In this document: positions 1 to 9,740 of the stretch, one piece after another
How positions within the stretch are numbered: position 1 is the first letter of the stretch
Layout of the letters: every line of letters begins with the position of its first letter
From: Trichomonas vaginalis G3
Lineage: Eukaryota > Parabasalia > Trichomonadida > Trichomonadidae
Assembly: GCF_026262505.1 (NCBI RefSeq)
Contig: NC_067206.1
Span: 30,209,896-30,273,895, forward strand
Length of the DNA stretch: 64,000 nucleotides
Direction of reading: 5' to 3'
Notes under the pieces: model-generated
Told to the model about the DNA's origin: nothing
What the model saw: the letters and a program-made list of their open reading frames with translations, nothing else
The model's database searches: none
Program-made: the position numbers and the translations under genes

Positions 1-34
1 CAACTCTTGAATTTTCTTTTTCTATTGAAAGCAT
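1..34 (-). CDS. 5' end of a structural-type paralog (A copy of the B gene at 48341)
   Basis: The first eleven codons of a minus-strand gene run off the left edge. They are the same as the start of the 282-residue gene at 48341-49189 in element B. The start codon lies 18 bases from that of the divergent fibre gene, so the two share one very short promoter region containing TCTAGAATAAAA. Confidence 0.75.
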   Translation of the reverse strand, partial: MLSIEKENSRV

Positions 35-52
35 ATTTTATCTAGAATAAAA

Positions 53-1425
53 ATGTCGAAAGAAACAGCGTCTATGAGAGAAATAAAACACAACCGACAA
101 CTCATTTTGCAAGCTCTAAATAAGAACACAACAAACTTTTCAAACTATTCTAAGATATCTGAGTCATTGAAAGAAGGAAACTTAAAACTGACATTAAACC
201 CATTGACAGACGAGTTTCTATTTCAAGACAGTAAGAACCATACTGTTTGTATAAATCCAACAAAAGGAACTTTAAACGAGAAACCTATAGATGAACTTCT
301 TTTGAAGGCAGATGTTGACAACAAAGCTGACAAAGAGTATGTCATTGAAAAAGTTCAAGAAGAACATGACAGAGCAGATGCAACATATGCAACAAAAGCA
401 GATGTTGACAACAAAGCGGATAAAACATATGTTAACGATGAGTTAGCATGTGTGGCTAGTGCATTAGATAAGAAGGCAGATAAGGAATATGTGGATGAAA
501 AAGATGAAGAAATTAAAAAAATGGTTGAATGGTACCATGAACGGACATCGAAGATTTTAAAAGGTAAAGCTGATACAGGGTGGGTTTCAGGATGTTTAGA
601 CCTTAAAGCGGATAAGAACCATACACATACCATTGCAAATATTACAAACTTACAAGAAAAGTTAGATGGCAAAGCTGACAAGAACCATACACATACCATT
701 GCAAATATTACAAACTTACAAGAAACCTTAAACAAGAAAAGTGACGTTGGACATACACATAGCTTCTTCTCAACTGTTGGTATAGAAAGTATTTTAGGAA
801 CGATTGAAGAAACTGGTGGGGGTGGATTATATTTTAAACCTCCTAACTTTCCAGAAGGTTTAACATCGGATAAAGACATTAGATGTAGAAACGTTTATGT
901 CATGGAGGATGAAAACAAAGTTAAATTCACTGCTCAAGATTTATATGATAAAAAAGCTGACAAAACAGAGCTTCAAACGTTAAAGACAGAAATACTTCAA
1001 ACAGTATATCCTATAGGTTCTATTTACACGTCAATGAACTCTACCAGACCAGAAGTAGTACTTGGTTTTGGAACTTGGACTCAAATAGTCGACAGGTTTT
1101 TGTATTGTGCAAACTCTTCAAAGGAAACAGGTGGAAGTAAAACGATTTCAGGTGCAAATTTACCTGCGCACAGTCACTACATAAATTTAAGTACATCTGA
1201 AGCAGGTTTGCATAGTCATAGATTTTGGGATTGGTCAGGAATGACAAAAGGTAAAGGATATGATGTTAAAGAGGACGTTAAGTTTGCTATAAATTGTTAC
1301 TGGAGTAACACTGAGGTAGGAGGAAGCCATACACATCGCGTTTCAGGGTATACGCAAACAACGGACAAAGTAAAGACTACATGCCACCTTACATGACAGT
1401 TTACGCATGGTATAGAAATGCTTAG
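53..1425 (+). pseudogene. Collar-domain fibre protein, element A
   Basis: Likely the surface fibre or receptor-binding protein of the particle. The N-terminal third is mixed helix. The middle carries repeats of the kind KADxxYV (for example NKADKEYV) and HTHTIANITNLQE, which are typical of trimeric phage fibre shafts. The last 110 residues are a phage tail collar domain: YPIGSIYTSMNSTRP, FGTWTQI, DRFLY, GGSKTI, LPAHSHY. Bacterial phages use this domain in short tail fibres. Neighbours are a divergent structural-type gene and a convergent integrase. Broken, about one break; the B and C copies share the domain. Confidence 0.85.
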
Positions 1426-2382
1426 TCGTCATTTTCAACTTCTTTAGCATATTCGTCAGGAGTTGTCTTATATTTGTTAGGAACTGTCTTTGAAAGTATA
1501 CCACCTTGAACCTTAACAAGTTTGAAACGAGGTCTGACAATAGTAGTTTTATCTTCTGCTTGCAGTCTGTACATTTTTGCCATGTTTGCCTAAAACTTCA
1601 TAATATTCTCTTGTATACTTTCTTCTATTTTTACGAACACGAATGCGAGTACCTGTCGAGTTCCCATTGTTGTCATAGTCAATAGTATTTTCATATGGGT
1701 CGCGTTTAGGTATTTCTATTTTTACTTTGTCACCTTTCTTAAGTTTGAAGCCTGGCATTCTTTCTTGTTTGTCTCTTTTGACTAAACTATTAAATATATA
1801 GTCTTTCTCTAAGTCGGGGTTGTTTTTCATTTCTTCGGGGGAGTGGTTTCCCAAACCTTTTTGTTTACGGCTATTGTAAATATTTAAAACTTGTCTCATC
1901 TTTGCCATGGAGAAGTGTCTATACTTGTCGTCATATGACATTTCATCTACCTCACCACCTTGTGGTTGGTTTAAGTCTCTTAAGATTTTTATACAACTGT
2001 CAATGACACCAAGAGCAGAATGGTTTTGGTCGACAATGAAATATTGGTTTACATTTTTTGAACGCAGATAGTTTTTAATATCGTCTGATTTGAAAGAACT
2101 TTCACAGTCAGATGTCAGTTTTGTTGGATGGTATTTGTCAACGAATATTGTCAAAGCAGTTTTCACATCTAAAATATTTTTGGACCATAATGGTATGGCT
2201 TCACAGTATCTTGTGTTTTGACCAACAAATATAAACCAGTATGGTGGTCCATCTTCTCTATATCTCGGAATGTTTTCCAAGATATCCATAAACCAAGCAT
2301 TTGGTGTTGAACTAAAGATTTTTACCATGAGTGCTTTCTTTGTTGCTTTAGAAACATACGGGTCCTTGTTTGGATTCGTCAT
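1422..2382 (-). pseudogene. rve-type integrase, element A
   Basis: Retroviral-type (rve, RNase H fold) integrase that would cut and join element ends to the target. The core begins around WFMDILENIPRY, followed by VGQNTRYCEAIPL, the second acidic position in KLTSDCESSF, and a third acidic region near GVIDSCIKILRDL. A basic C-terminal SH3-like tail (KKGDKVKIEIPKR, RVRKNRRKYTREYYEVL) probably binds DNA. It converges with the fibre gene and starts 17 bases from the divergent gene at 2399. Broken, about one break; the B copy looks whole. Confidence 0.85.
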
Positions 2383-2398
2383 TTTTATCCTATAAGAA

Positions 2399-2815
2399 AT
2401 GGGTTTATTTGGCGCGTTAGCAGGAGTCGCATCTAGATTTTTGCCAGCAGTGGGAACACTAGCCAGAGGTGCATTTGGAATTGGAAGGAAGATTTTGAGT
2501 ACATTAGGTATACTGAAAGAGAAAGCACAACCTATTATACAAACCGTACAGAAAGGTTGGGATGTAGCACGAGATGCAGCAAATCTTATTCCAAATCCTG
2601 AAACAAGAGGAAAAGTTCAAGGATGGATGGACAATGTAGGAAGACAAGCAGGAAACTACTATAACAAAGCAAATGACTACTATAACCAAGCAGGACACTA
2701 CATGGACCAAGGTGAAAGATTCTTTAACAGAGGATATAACCATGCACAACAGTGGGTAAACAACAACCAACCTCAACCGCCTCAAACGTGGGGTGTAATT
2801 TTTTTACTGAGATGA
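2399..2815 (+). CDS. Small amphipathic virion-type protein
   Basis: About 133-138 residues. The first 45 residues are glycine/alanine-rich and amphipathic (MGLFGALAGVASRFLPAVG), like membrane-active segments such as that of adenovirus protein VI. The second half is hydrophilic, with repeated YYNKAND/YYNQAGH/YMDQGER units. No enzyme motif is seen. It is divergent from the integrase. A role in membrane penetration or as a minor capsid protein is inferred only. The B copy is at 51454-51855. Confidence 0.6.
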   Translation: MGLFGALAGVASRFLPAVGTLARGAFGIGRKILSTLGILKEKAQPIIQTVQKGWDVARDAANLIPNPETRGKVQGWMDNVGRQAGNYYNKANDYYNQAGHYMDQGERFFNRGYNHAQQWVNNNQPQPPQTWGVIFLLR

Positions 2816-2816
2816 A

Positions 2817-2945
2817 ATGAACAATACAGCTTTAAGACAAATGGGCTCAAGATGGATTTGTCGGCTTCCAGCAGTTACACAACCACGTGTTTGTCAAGTT
2901 CTTCCTATACCTCAGGAAGTTTTAGACCGACTTAAAAAAACCTAA
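2817..2945 (+). CDS. Small ORF downstream of the amphipathic gene
   Basis: A short frame of about 43 codons beginning MNNTALRQMGSRWICRLPAV, right after the amphipathic gene. The B copy at 51875-52039 keeps the same protein start and is preceded by the same leader, TTTTTTACTGAGATGAA, which also precedes the next gene. The repeated leader and conservation between copies argue that it is real. Function unknown. Confidence 0.45.
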   Translation: MNNTALRQMGSRWICRLPAVTQPRVCQVLPIPQEVLDRLKKT

Positions 2946-2992
2946 ACAACCAGTTGAAAACAAAACAAACTAAAATTTTTTACTGAGATGAA

Positions 2993-3575
2993 ATGACCGA
3001 AGAAGTTGAAACGGTAGATTTTGACACCACAAACAAAAAGTTCAGAACCATTGTCAAACCTGTCAAAGAACTTACAGATGAAAGAAAAATTCAATAATAG
3101 AAAGTGTGAGGTCTGGAAATACAAACCCTAACTACAAAGTCACTTTTCATAAAAATGGAACGGCAAGTATCTCAAAAAAGAAACAGACTCTCACAAATAA
3201 ATATTGAAGTCTGAAGGAGCTTTCGAGACAACAGATGGAAAAGTTTACTTCACTGACCAACAGTTCATTATAGAACATCTCATTGACTTAGAGTCAAAAT
3301 ATTCTAAACTTTACAACAAACACAAAAAGTTGAAAGGAAAACAGAAACAGATGGCATATGACATTTATGAAGATGTTAACGACACTACTATTCCAGCAAG
3401 TGAAGTAAAGTCAGATGAACCGAAAAGTGACGAAAAACCAATAGAAGAAGATAAACCACAAACTGAAGATAAACCAAAACCAAAGGTTAGTTTTCAAACT
3501 AAACCAAGTCAACCTTCATTAGCTGGTATGGGTTGGCGTCAAAGACTTTTGGCAGCAGGTGGTTACGTAAAGTAA
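2993..3575 (+). pseudogene. Unknown lysine/glutamate-rich protein, element A
   Basis: Counterpart of the whole 194-residue gene at 52047-52631 in B. The protein is highly charged. It has a short region NYKVTFHKNGTASISKKKQ, a helical stretch LESKYSKLYNKHKKLKGKQ, a low-complexity P/E/K/D linker and a conserved end LAGMGWRQRL. It lies directly upstream of the polymerase-like gene. I do not recognise a family; a DNA-binding accessory or terminal-protein role is only a guess from its place. Broken, two or three breaks. Confidence 0.5.
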
Positions 3576-3603
3576 AAAAAACATTTTTTTATTTTTATAA
3601 AAA

Positions 3604-5755
3604 ATGCCCCCGTATAGAATAGATAGAAGGTCTGCTAGAATAAAAGCAGAGTTAGAAAGATATGGTTGGAGAGTTTCAAAGAAGTTTAAATATAGGAAGG
3701 GAAAGCCAATAAAAGTCTATGACAAACTGGCTGGTCTTCGCTACGAGATGGACTTGGAAACAGCGCGCACAAACTATCCAAACAGACTTGAGAGGTTAGA
3801 AGAAGAACGGCTTATGAACATGCCTTTCAATGTTAATGAACCTCAAGTTGAAGGACACGACGGCTTTGCCAGATTTTACTGGAAACATGACGAACAATTG
3901 AATCCTTTGAGAAGGAAAAAAGGAAAGGGTGAAGACAAACATGCTCCCATGGAAAGAACAAGATATGCATATGAAAAGTATCGCGAGGTTAGAAGTAAAA
4001 TTGGTTCAGGTCGAACCTTTACAGTAAATTTTGACGAAGGAAAGAACAAAGAAGGCTTCATGGGTGTACTTGCTGCAATTCAAGACGGAAATAAGAAAGG
4101 ATACAATCTCAGACTAACCGTAACAGATTTAGATGGTCATATATACTACTCACATGGCAATGTCACAACAGCTGCAATGCTTCTTGACGCTTTCAAGACT
4201 ACAAAGAGAGAACAAATGGTTGACTCCGACTCAGACATCTTAAATGCAATTGAAGGAATTGCAAGCGTGAAGTTCGAATGGTTACAACCCAACCCTCAAG
4301 CAGTCAGACAACATGCTGGGTATTTCCCGTTCATAAACAAGTCTGACATTGACTTAACCAGGTATGGAATTTACAATTCAATTGAAAAAATTGTCAATGA
4401 ACCTTGTATTCTTACATGTCTCAGGAACTCTGGTCTTGTTACAGATGAGAAAATGAAGTATCTTGAGTCATGTGTGAAGACAAGGTACATTCTCAGAAGT
4501 CAATTGACAAAAATTGCACCGTTGGCAAATGTGAATATCCGAGTCAACATTCCGACTGAGAAAGGTTCTTCGCACGATGACTATGTAGTTGACTTCAAAT
4601 TGCCATGGTTGAAGATTGTACTTGTCCACAACCACTTCATGTTGAACGAAAGTCTTACACACCCATTGTTCGGAAAAGGCAAGTGCAACATTGTCAGAGC
4701 TGTTAACATTCTTTTCGAGAAAGGCTTGTTGGAACCAATTCCAGATGACAAGCTGACAGAAACTTTTGTACCAAAAGATGAAACAAATTTTTCATTGTTA
4801 GTGAGACCAAAAGTTGTTCCAGACAAAGTTATAGCACAAAAGAAGTACACAGCTCCACAAGGAGTTGGATTGTTCGGATACCAACCCGAACCAGAAGAAC
4901 TTCCAATGAGGTTGCAAGAACTTCAAGATGCTATAAACAAACTTCCATTGAGACATTCAGTTGACGTCAAATTGTATTGGAGAGCATCAGAGTTAGCTCA
5001 GAAGATTTTATATGAAACAGGTTGCTTTGACGATGTTTATGAGATAACAGGCGAGGTTTCTCAGAAGATAAGAGACTCACTTGAATTTCCACGAACCGGG
5101 CCGATTGGATGCGATAAGTTCGACTCATACGAAAAAATATACTATGTCGACCTTAACGCTGCGTACATGAGGTTCGTCCAATATATCCCGACTGGAATTC
5201 CAAACGAAGATGGTGAGTTCCCGGGAAGGAACTATACAGTTGGAAAAGTCATACACAAAATCTATGATATTAGGAAAGCTTCAAACCCCAAACTTGCAAT
5301 GACATCAAATTGCTTATGAATTCGACATGGGGTATTCCATTAAGAAACCTCAAAAGATGAAGAGTAAACACTATGAGAAGGTCGACAACTTTGTTGAAAG
5401 GTTTTCTCCTTTTGTTTTGAAATACGAGTTCACCGAAGGTCAAAATGGCTTAGTAACCACAGTAAAACCTATTGTCGAACATTGGTCTTATCCTCAGTTC
5501 GCAAAGGCAGTCCTTGACAACTACAACAAATTTTTCTCAGAGGTTAAATCCAAAGTGAAGGTATACTATGAGAACATTGACGCACTCATGACGAACGAAG
5601 AAGGATACAACAAACTCATTGAAATGGATTTAGTCGGTGAGAAAATGGGCTGTTTTAAGCTAGACAAGGTATTTTCCGAAGTTCATGTTCTCTCCAAGCG
5701 TAAGTACTGGGCGGTTAAAGAAGACGGCACAGAAGTAAAACATTGCATGAAATAA
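3604..5755 (+). pseudogene. Compact DNA polymerase B-like protein, element A
   Basis: Probable replicative polymerase, about 717 residues. The C-terminal third holds palm-type motifs: YYVDLNAAYMRF (motif A place), NSTWGYS (motif B, NSxYG type) and YYENIDALMT (motif C place). The N-terminal 450 residues are basic and show no exonuclease motifs that I can recognise, unlike the longer polymerase of element C. It follows the charged gene by 28 bases with an AT-rich leader, ACATTTTTTTATTTTTATAAAA. Broken, about one break; the B copy likewise. Confidence 0.65.
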
Positions 5756-5811
5756 AACATTGCATACCATTTTAAAACATTTTTAAAACAGTATATTTTT
5801 ACATATATAAA

Positions 5812-6672
5812 ATGCTTCAGGTTGAAAAACAAAGAACAAAAGTAGCAGATACAAAACCGTTAGACTATATCTTTACAAATGCCGGTAGGAATATATCAGA
5901 TGAAGAAATTTCATCCGGAGCATATAGATTTAACTATCCAATTCGCTGGCTTCAAAGTCCTTCAGATGCAAAGGCAATAGGATTTAGAAGAGTTTTGTTT
6001 TCAAATAGAACTAACGCTTTTATGTTTGCAGTATATTTTCACGGTCAGTATAAAGGTTCTGATGGTCTAATAGACAGATTTGACGAAATGAGAATCTTTA
6101 CTATTCGTTCAGACGAAAGTCTTGAGAAAACTCTAAATGACTTTCAAACTCAAATGAACAAATACTACTGGGAATTTCAAGAAAAATACGACTCTTTACT
6201 AAATGGAACGTACTATCTAAAACTAGAATACGATAAGATGAACTCCACCGTTTCATTTCAAAGGATTGAAAATAACCCTCCAAGAGATACACAGTTTTTA
6301 TATTGGGGAGTAGACAAACGTTCTTGGGCACAATTTCTTCGGTTACTAAACCAGAACGAACCATTGCCACCTGACGGTCCTTTTAAATTTATACGTCCAC
6401 CAGCAGATTTGACAGTTTATAGAAACGTGTTCGATCCTCAAAATGTCATGTGTCATGCAAGTTTCAGTTCAAGCAACAACAGTTTTCTTTGTATCGGTAA
6501 GGACTTTTATGACTTTGCTTCTAAATTCTACGAACCACCTAGTAACAGTTTCTCTGACTTTCAAGTCTGGTTCACAACAAACGGTGTGCAGCATATAATA
6601 CCATTGTACTATGACTTTTATCTCGAATTGTCTTTCATATACAACTACGGAAAAGTGCTGAAAAAGTATTGA
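5812..6672 (+). CDS. Structural-type protein, paralog of the 48341 gene
   Basis: 286 residues, looks whole. It is clearly related to the 282-residue minus-strand protein at 48341-49189 in B: both share a start with TKPLDxxFTN, YRFxYPxRWL, GFRR, and an end with YEPPSxSxSDFQVWFTT and FYLELSFIYNY. The two copies sit on either side of the fibre-integrase-polymerase block. There is no enzymatic motif; beta-rich content and duplication suit a virion component, which is inference. Its stop codon touches the palindrome AAAATATATTTT at 6673. The B copy is 54870-55730. Confidence 0.6.
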   Translation: MLQVEKQRTKVADTKPLDYIFTNAGRNISDEEISSGAYRFNYPIRWLQSPSDAKAIGFRRVLFSNRTNAFMFAVYFHGQYKGSDGLIDRFDEMRIFTIRSDESLEKTLNDFQTQMNKYYWEFQEKYDSLLNGTYYLKLEYDKMNSTVSFQRIENNPPRDTQFLYWGVDKRSWAQFLRLLNQNEPLPPDGPFKFIRPPADLTVYRNVFDPQNVMCHASFSSSNNSFLCIGKDFYDFASKFYEPPSNSFSDFQVWFTTNGVQHIIPLYYDFYLELSFIYNYGKVLKKY

Positions 6673-6969
6673 AAAATATATTTTAGGTGAAGAGGTGAGA
6701 TCTCACCTGTTTTCTCACCTCTTTTCTCACCCGTTGAATTTTGGTTGAAAAAAAGAGGTCGAGCCACAAACGAATGTCCGACGGTTAAGCCACAAACGAA
6801 TGTCCGACGGTTAAGCCACAAACGAATGTCCGACGGTTAAGCCACAAACGAATGTCCGACGTACCACACAAAAATTATTTTTATTTTATTTCGGGAAAAT
6901 TCATGAAAAATTCAACGCGGTGAGAAAAGAGGTGAAAAAAGAGGTGAGATCTCACCACTTCACCTAAAA
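6673..6969. repeat. Inverted AGGTGAGATCTCACCT bookends with a 26-bp tandem repeat
   Basis: A module found only in A. A left arm (6673-6740) starts with AAAATATATTTT and the 16-bp perfect palindrome AGGTGAGATCTCACCT. A right arm (6900-6966) is its near inverse. Between them lie four units of 26 bp (6763-6861) based on GCCACAAACGAATGTCCGAC. The same core ACAAACGAATGTCCGACG overlaps the start codon of the small frame at 59114 in B. Confidence 0.8.
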
Positions 6970-6998
6970 AAATATTTTTTATTTTTATTGTAAAACAG

Positions 6999-7660
6999 TA
7001 TGACAGTCGAAGCAAAAACGTTCACGAACAAATCTAATGGCGAAACATTCACAAAGGCACCTATAACGGTATGAAGTCTTACGTAGAGACAAGGATGGTT
7101 ATATAAATGCAACAAATATGTGTCAGCAGTTTAGGAAAACTTTAAGAAAGTTGTTGGAAAAATAGTCCTGGAAGAGTATTTTAAGCATTTTGTGAAGAAT
7201 ATACCACCCGCCGGAATTCCGGCAGGTGCTTTTTATACAATGTTAATGCAGGAATTCCCGATGAAATCAAACAGGTAGAGGAAACGTATGTAGACCCAAG
7301 ACTTACAAACTATATAGCAATGTGGGCTTCTCCAAAATATTGCATAGCAGTTGGAAAAATTCTGGACTCCATAGACAAGAAAGTTCATGAGAAATTAGAT
7401 GAAGAAGAACTTGAAGATACAGTAGAGAATGCAAAACCTTTGTTCGAAGAAGAAGTTAGAAAAATGCATGAAAAACAAATAGAACATGAACGTGAGATAT
7501 GTTCTGGTTATAGAGACTCTCCATACGAACTAGACCAATGGAACAAGAAGATTTAAAGAGAGAATTTAGAGAATATGAACTCGCTAAAGTTTCATTAGAA
7601 GCTGCAGAAGAGAGGTTAAAAGGTTGGGGTCCTTTTGTACAAAATATTGTGAGTAAATGA
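6999..7660 (+). pseudogene. KilA-N domain protein, only in element A
   Basis: A degraded gene. Near its start the frame reads RRDKDGYINATNMCQQFRK, a KilA-N DNA-binding signature common in large DNA viruses, phages and Mavericks. The rest is a charged helical tail (EEELEDTVENAKPLFEEEV). A palindromic repeat unit based on CCGCCGGAATTCCGGC has inserted in the middle (7183-7245). It is preceded by the AT-rich leader shared with other genes of this element. Element B has no counterpart. Broken, several breaks. Confidence 0.7.
7183..7245 (-). repeat. GCCGGAATTCCGGC palindromic repeat inside the KilA-N gene
   Basis: An inverted copy of the unit tandemly repeated at 7818-8066. It contains GCCGGAATTCCGGC flanked by GTATAAAAAGCAC and GGTATATTCTTCAC. 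Its place inside a gene suggests a small mobile or MITE-like piece. Confidence 0.7.
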
Positions 7661-7661
7661 A

Positions 7662-8273
7662 CCATTTTATTTTATTGAATTCGGCACAAAAATATTTTAG
7701 TTAGATGGTTTTTAGGTGTCACTACGTCACCAGGTCACTCGGTCACTCGGTCATTTAACTTCTCTGAAAAAGTGTGACAACATGACATTTGACAACAACA
7801 CAGGAGATAGATTTCTTCGTCAATGTTTTGTATAAAAAGCACCGCCGGAATTCCGGCAGGTGGTATATTCTTCACGAAATGCTTGTTTTGTCAAGACTTT
7901 CATCGTACATGTTTTGTATAAAAAGCAACCGCCGGAATTCCGGCAGGTGGTATATTCTTCACAAAATGCTTGTTTTGTCAAGACTTTCATCGTCAATGTT
8001 TTGTATAAAAAGCAACCGCCGGAATTCCGGCGGTTGGTATATTCTTCACAAAATGCTTGTTTTGAGGTTAAGCCAAAAGTGGCTCCACCGTATTTTTCAA
8101 CCAAAACTCGTTCATTTTGTTGTTCCCGGACCAAAAAATATATTTTAGGTGAAGTGGTGAGATCTCACCTGTTTTTTCACCTCTTTTCTCACCCGTTGAA
8201 TTTTCATGAATTTTCCCGAAAATAAAAAGTTAGTTTTTTTAAAAAAAATATTTTTTATTTTTATTGTAAGAAC
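7662..8273. repeat. Tandem palindrome array and bookend module, element A
   Basis: Holds a GGTCACTC microrepeat (7733-7755), the motif GACAACATGACATTT-GACAACAACACAGGA (7775-7805), about three 86-bp units each carrying the GCCGGAATTCCGGC palindrome (7818-8066), then AAAATATATTTT (8135-8146) and GGTGAGATCTCACC (8156-8169). It ends with the AT-rich leader AATATTTTTTATTTTTATTGTAAGAAC before the gene at 8274. Open frames across the array are by-products of the repeat. Confidence 0.75.
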
Positions 8274-9188
8274 ATGTTAGCAACAACAGCACCAAACTCG
8301 TTAGTCATGAACCCAACATCTATGTTAGTAGAGATGAAAAGCTTCATTCCTTCTTCATATACTTTCGAAACAGAAATCCAGAAGATAAAGCAAGAACTTC
8401 TCCAAGGAGTTTTAGACTGTAGTGCAAAAGATGAAACAAATGAAGAATATCTTTATGAAATGCAGGATATTATTGACCATCTACCTAAACTTCCTGAAAT
8501 ACAACAACAAAAGCTTACTATTCCAGAATTCGATGAAATAGAAGTCAAACCAACTGACTCAGTAGAAACCAAGAAGTTCATACGTAAGGTAAACTATGAG
8601 TTTCTTGGATTTCATTGCAACCACAAAGTTATGGACAAAGATTGCGATATGTTATATAAGAACATCTCTGACATATACAAATCTGAAGAATTTAAGACCT
8701 ACGACAACTTTGTTTCGTTAGTTGCAAAATGTGTATGGCAGATAAGAGATAAAGATAAAAGAGGTAAAGTATGGAACGAACAGATAAAACCAGCAACTTT
8801 TGAGTTAAAGAAAACCATTGACGCCTTAGTCATACTTGCAGGTTTTATTTCAATGTACAATGCTAAAATGAACCCACAATGTTCAAAATGTAAAGCAGCA
8901 ATGAGGAAATATAACTACTCCGTCAAAGAGATAGAAAGAATGCGAAACGACTATGCAGATTTAAAGAAAGAAGCAGAGAAACCAGCAGAAGATAAAATGG
9001 ACATGTTGACATTTCTGAACAAAAACTATCCAACAGCTGACGATTTCCTTCTATCTGATGTCAAGAAGAAATATAAAGAAACATTCGGCATAGTTAAAAC
9101 TTTTGACATACTGACAGAAGAAATAGAAGCTACAAAACTGTTTAGAATTTCAAATATACATCGTACAATTCATGTAAAACGCTTGTGA
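8274..9188 (+). CDS. Unknown 304-residue protein with CxxC and coiled coil
   Basis: Looks whole; the counterpart at 55949-56845 has 298 residues. The N-terminal half is acidic, the centre has FLGFHCNHK and WQIRDKDKRGKVWNEQIKP, then CSKCKAAMRKYNYS followed by a predicted coiled coil (IERMRNDYADLKKEAEK), and a short basic end, HVKRL. I do not recognise a family. The gene stands alone between two inverted AAAATATATTTT/GGTGAGATCTCACC modules; in B it is bracketed by a different inverted pair. A cassette-like accessory protein is the best description. Confidence 0.6.
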   Translation: MLATTAPNSLVMNPTSMLVEMKSFIPSSYTFETEIQKIKQELLQGVLDCSAKDETNEEYLYEMQDIIDHLPKLPEIQQQKLTIPEFDEIEVKPTDSVETKKFIRKVNYEFLGFHCNHKVMDKDCDMLYKNISDIYKSEEFKTYDNFVSLVAKCVWQIRDKDKRGKVWNEQIKPATFELKKTIDALVILAGFISMYNAKMNPQCSKCKAAMRKYNYSVKEIERMRNDYADLKKEAEKPAEDKMDMLTFLNKNYPTADDFLLSDVKKKYKETFGIVKTFDILTEEIEATKLFRISNIHRTIHVKRL

Positions 9189-9740
9189 AAAAGAGGTGAG
9201 AAAAAAGGTGAGAAAACAGGTGAGATCTCACCTCTTCACCTAAAATATATTTTTGCTGAGTAAAATGACCAAATTTCATTATATAACTGTTATGAGTGAC
9301 GAAGTGAACTTTGACACTTCGTAAAAAAACTCTATGAAATCATATCTTTTATACAAAATTCAAGAGGTGACACCTAAAATATATTTTTGTCTGATTTACG
9401 CTCATTGACGAAGAAATCTCAACAAAAACATTTACGAAGAAGTCTATTTCCTGGACTGTTGTCAAAATGTCATGTTGTCACCGTTTTCAAAAAGATGTTA
9501 GTTGACCGAGGGACCGAGGGACCTGGTTAGATCTAAAATATATTTTTGCTGAAAAAAATGACCAAATTTCATGAATTTCCTCATATGTTTGCTACCCCGA
9601 CTTTTACAGGGGTTGCCTAAAACTCTATGAAAATCGTAAAAAAACTCTATGAAATCATATCTTTTATACAAGATAGAAAAAATAAAATTAACGCTAGTTT
9701 TTTTAAAATATTTTTTTTATTTTGTATGTAAGAACAGGAA
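9189..9740. repeat. Intergenic module string with hairpins, element A
   Basis: Three modules are joined at AAAATATATTTT (9242, 9376, 9535). The first holds the inverse of AGGTGAGATCTCACCT (9218-9233) and one 85-bp unit with the hairpin ACGAAGTG/CACTTCGT. The second holds the inverted motif TGTTGTCAAAATGTCATGTTGTC and GACCGAGG microrepeats. The third holds a hairpin at 9591-9616 (ACCCC/GGGGT). It ends in an AT-rich leader and GTAAGAACAGGAA before the start codon at 9741. Nothing coding is seen. Confidence 0.7.

Noticed and set aside
355-879. 174-codon minus-strand frame inside the fibre gene
   Set aside because: Shadow of the shaft repeats on the coding strand.
53-1425. Bacterial prophage or contamination suggested by the tail collar domain
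   Set aside because: No other tail, portal or terminase genes; it occurs in three Mavericks flanked by eukaryotic-type element genes and a MULE.
1422-2382. LTR retrotransposon suggested by the integrase
   Set aside because: No gag, protease or reverse transcriptase; the integrase is part of a Maverick kit with polymerase B, ATPase and capsid genes.
7789-8225. Open frames of about 120 codons across the GCCGGAATTCCGGC tandem
   Set aside because: They follow the repeat in several frames on both strands (PPEFRQVVYSS type) and have no counterpart in B.
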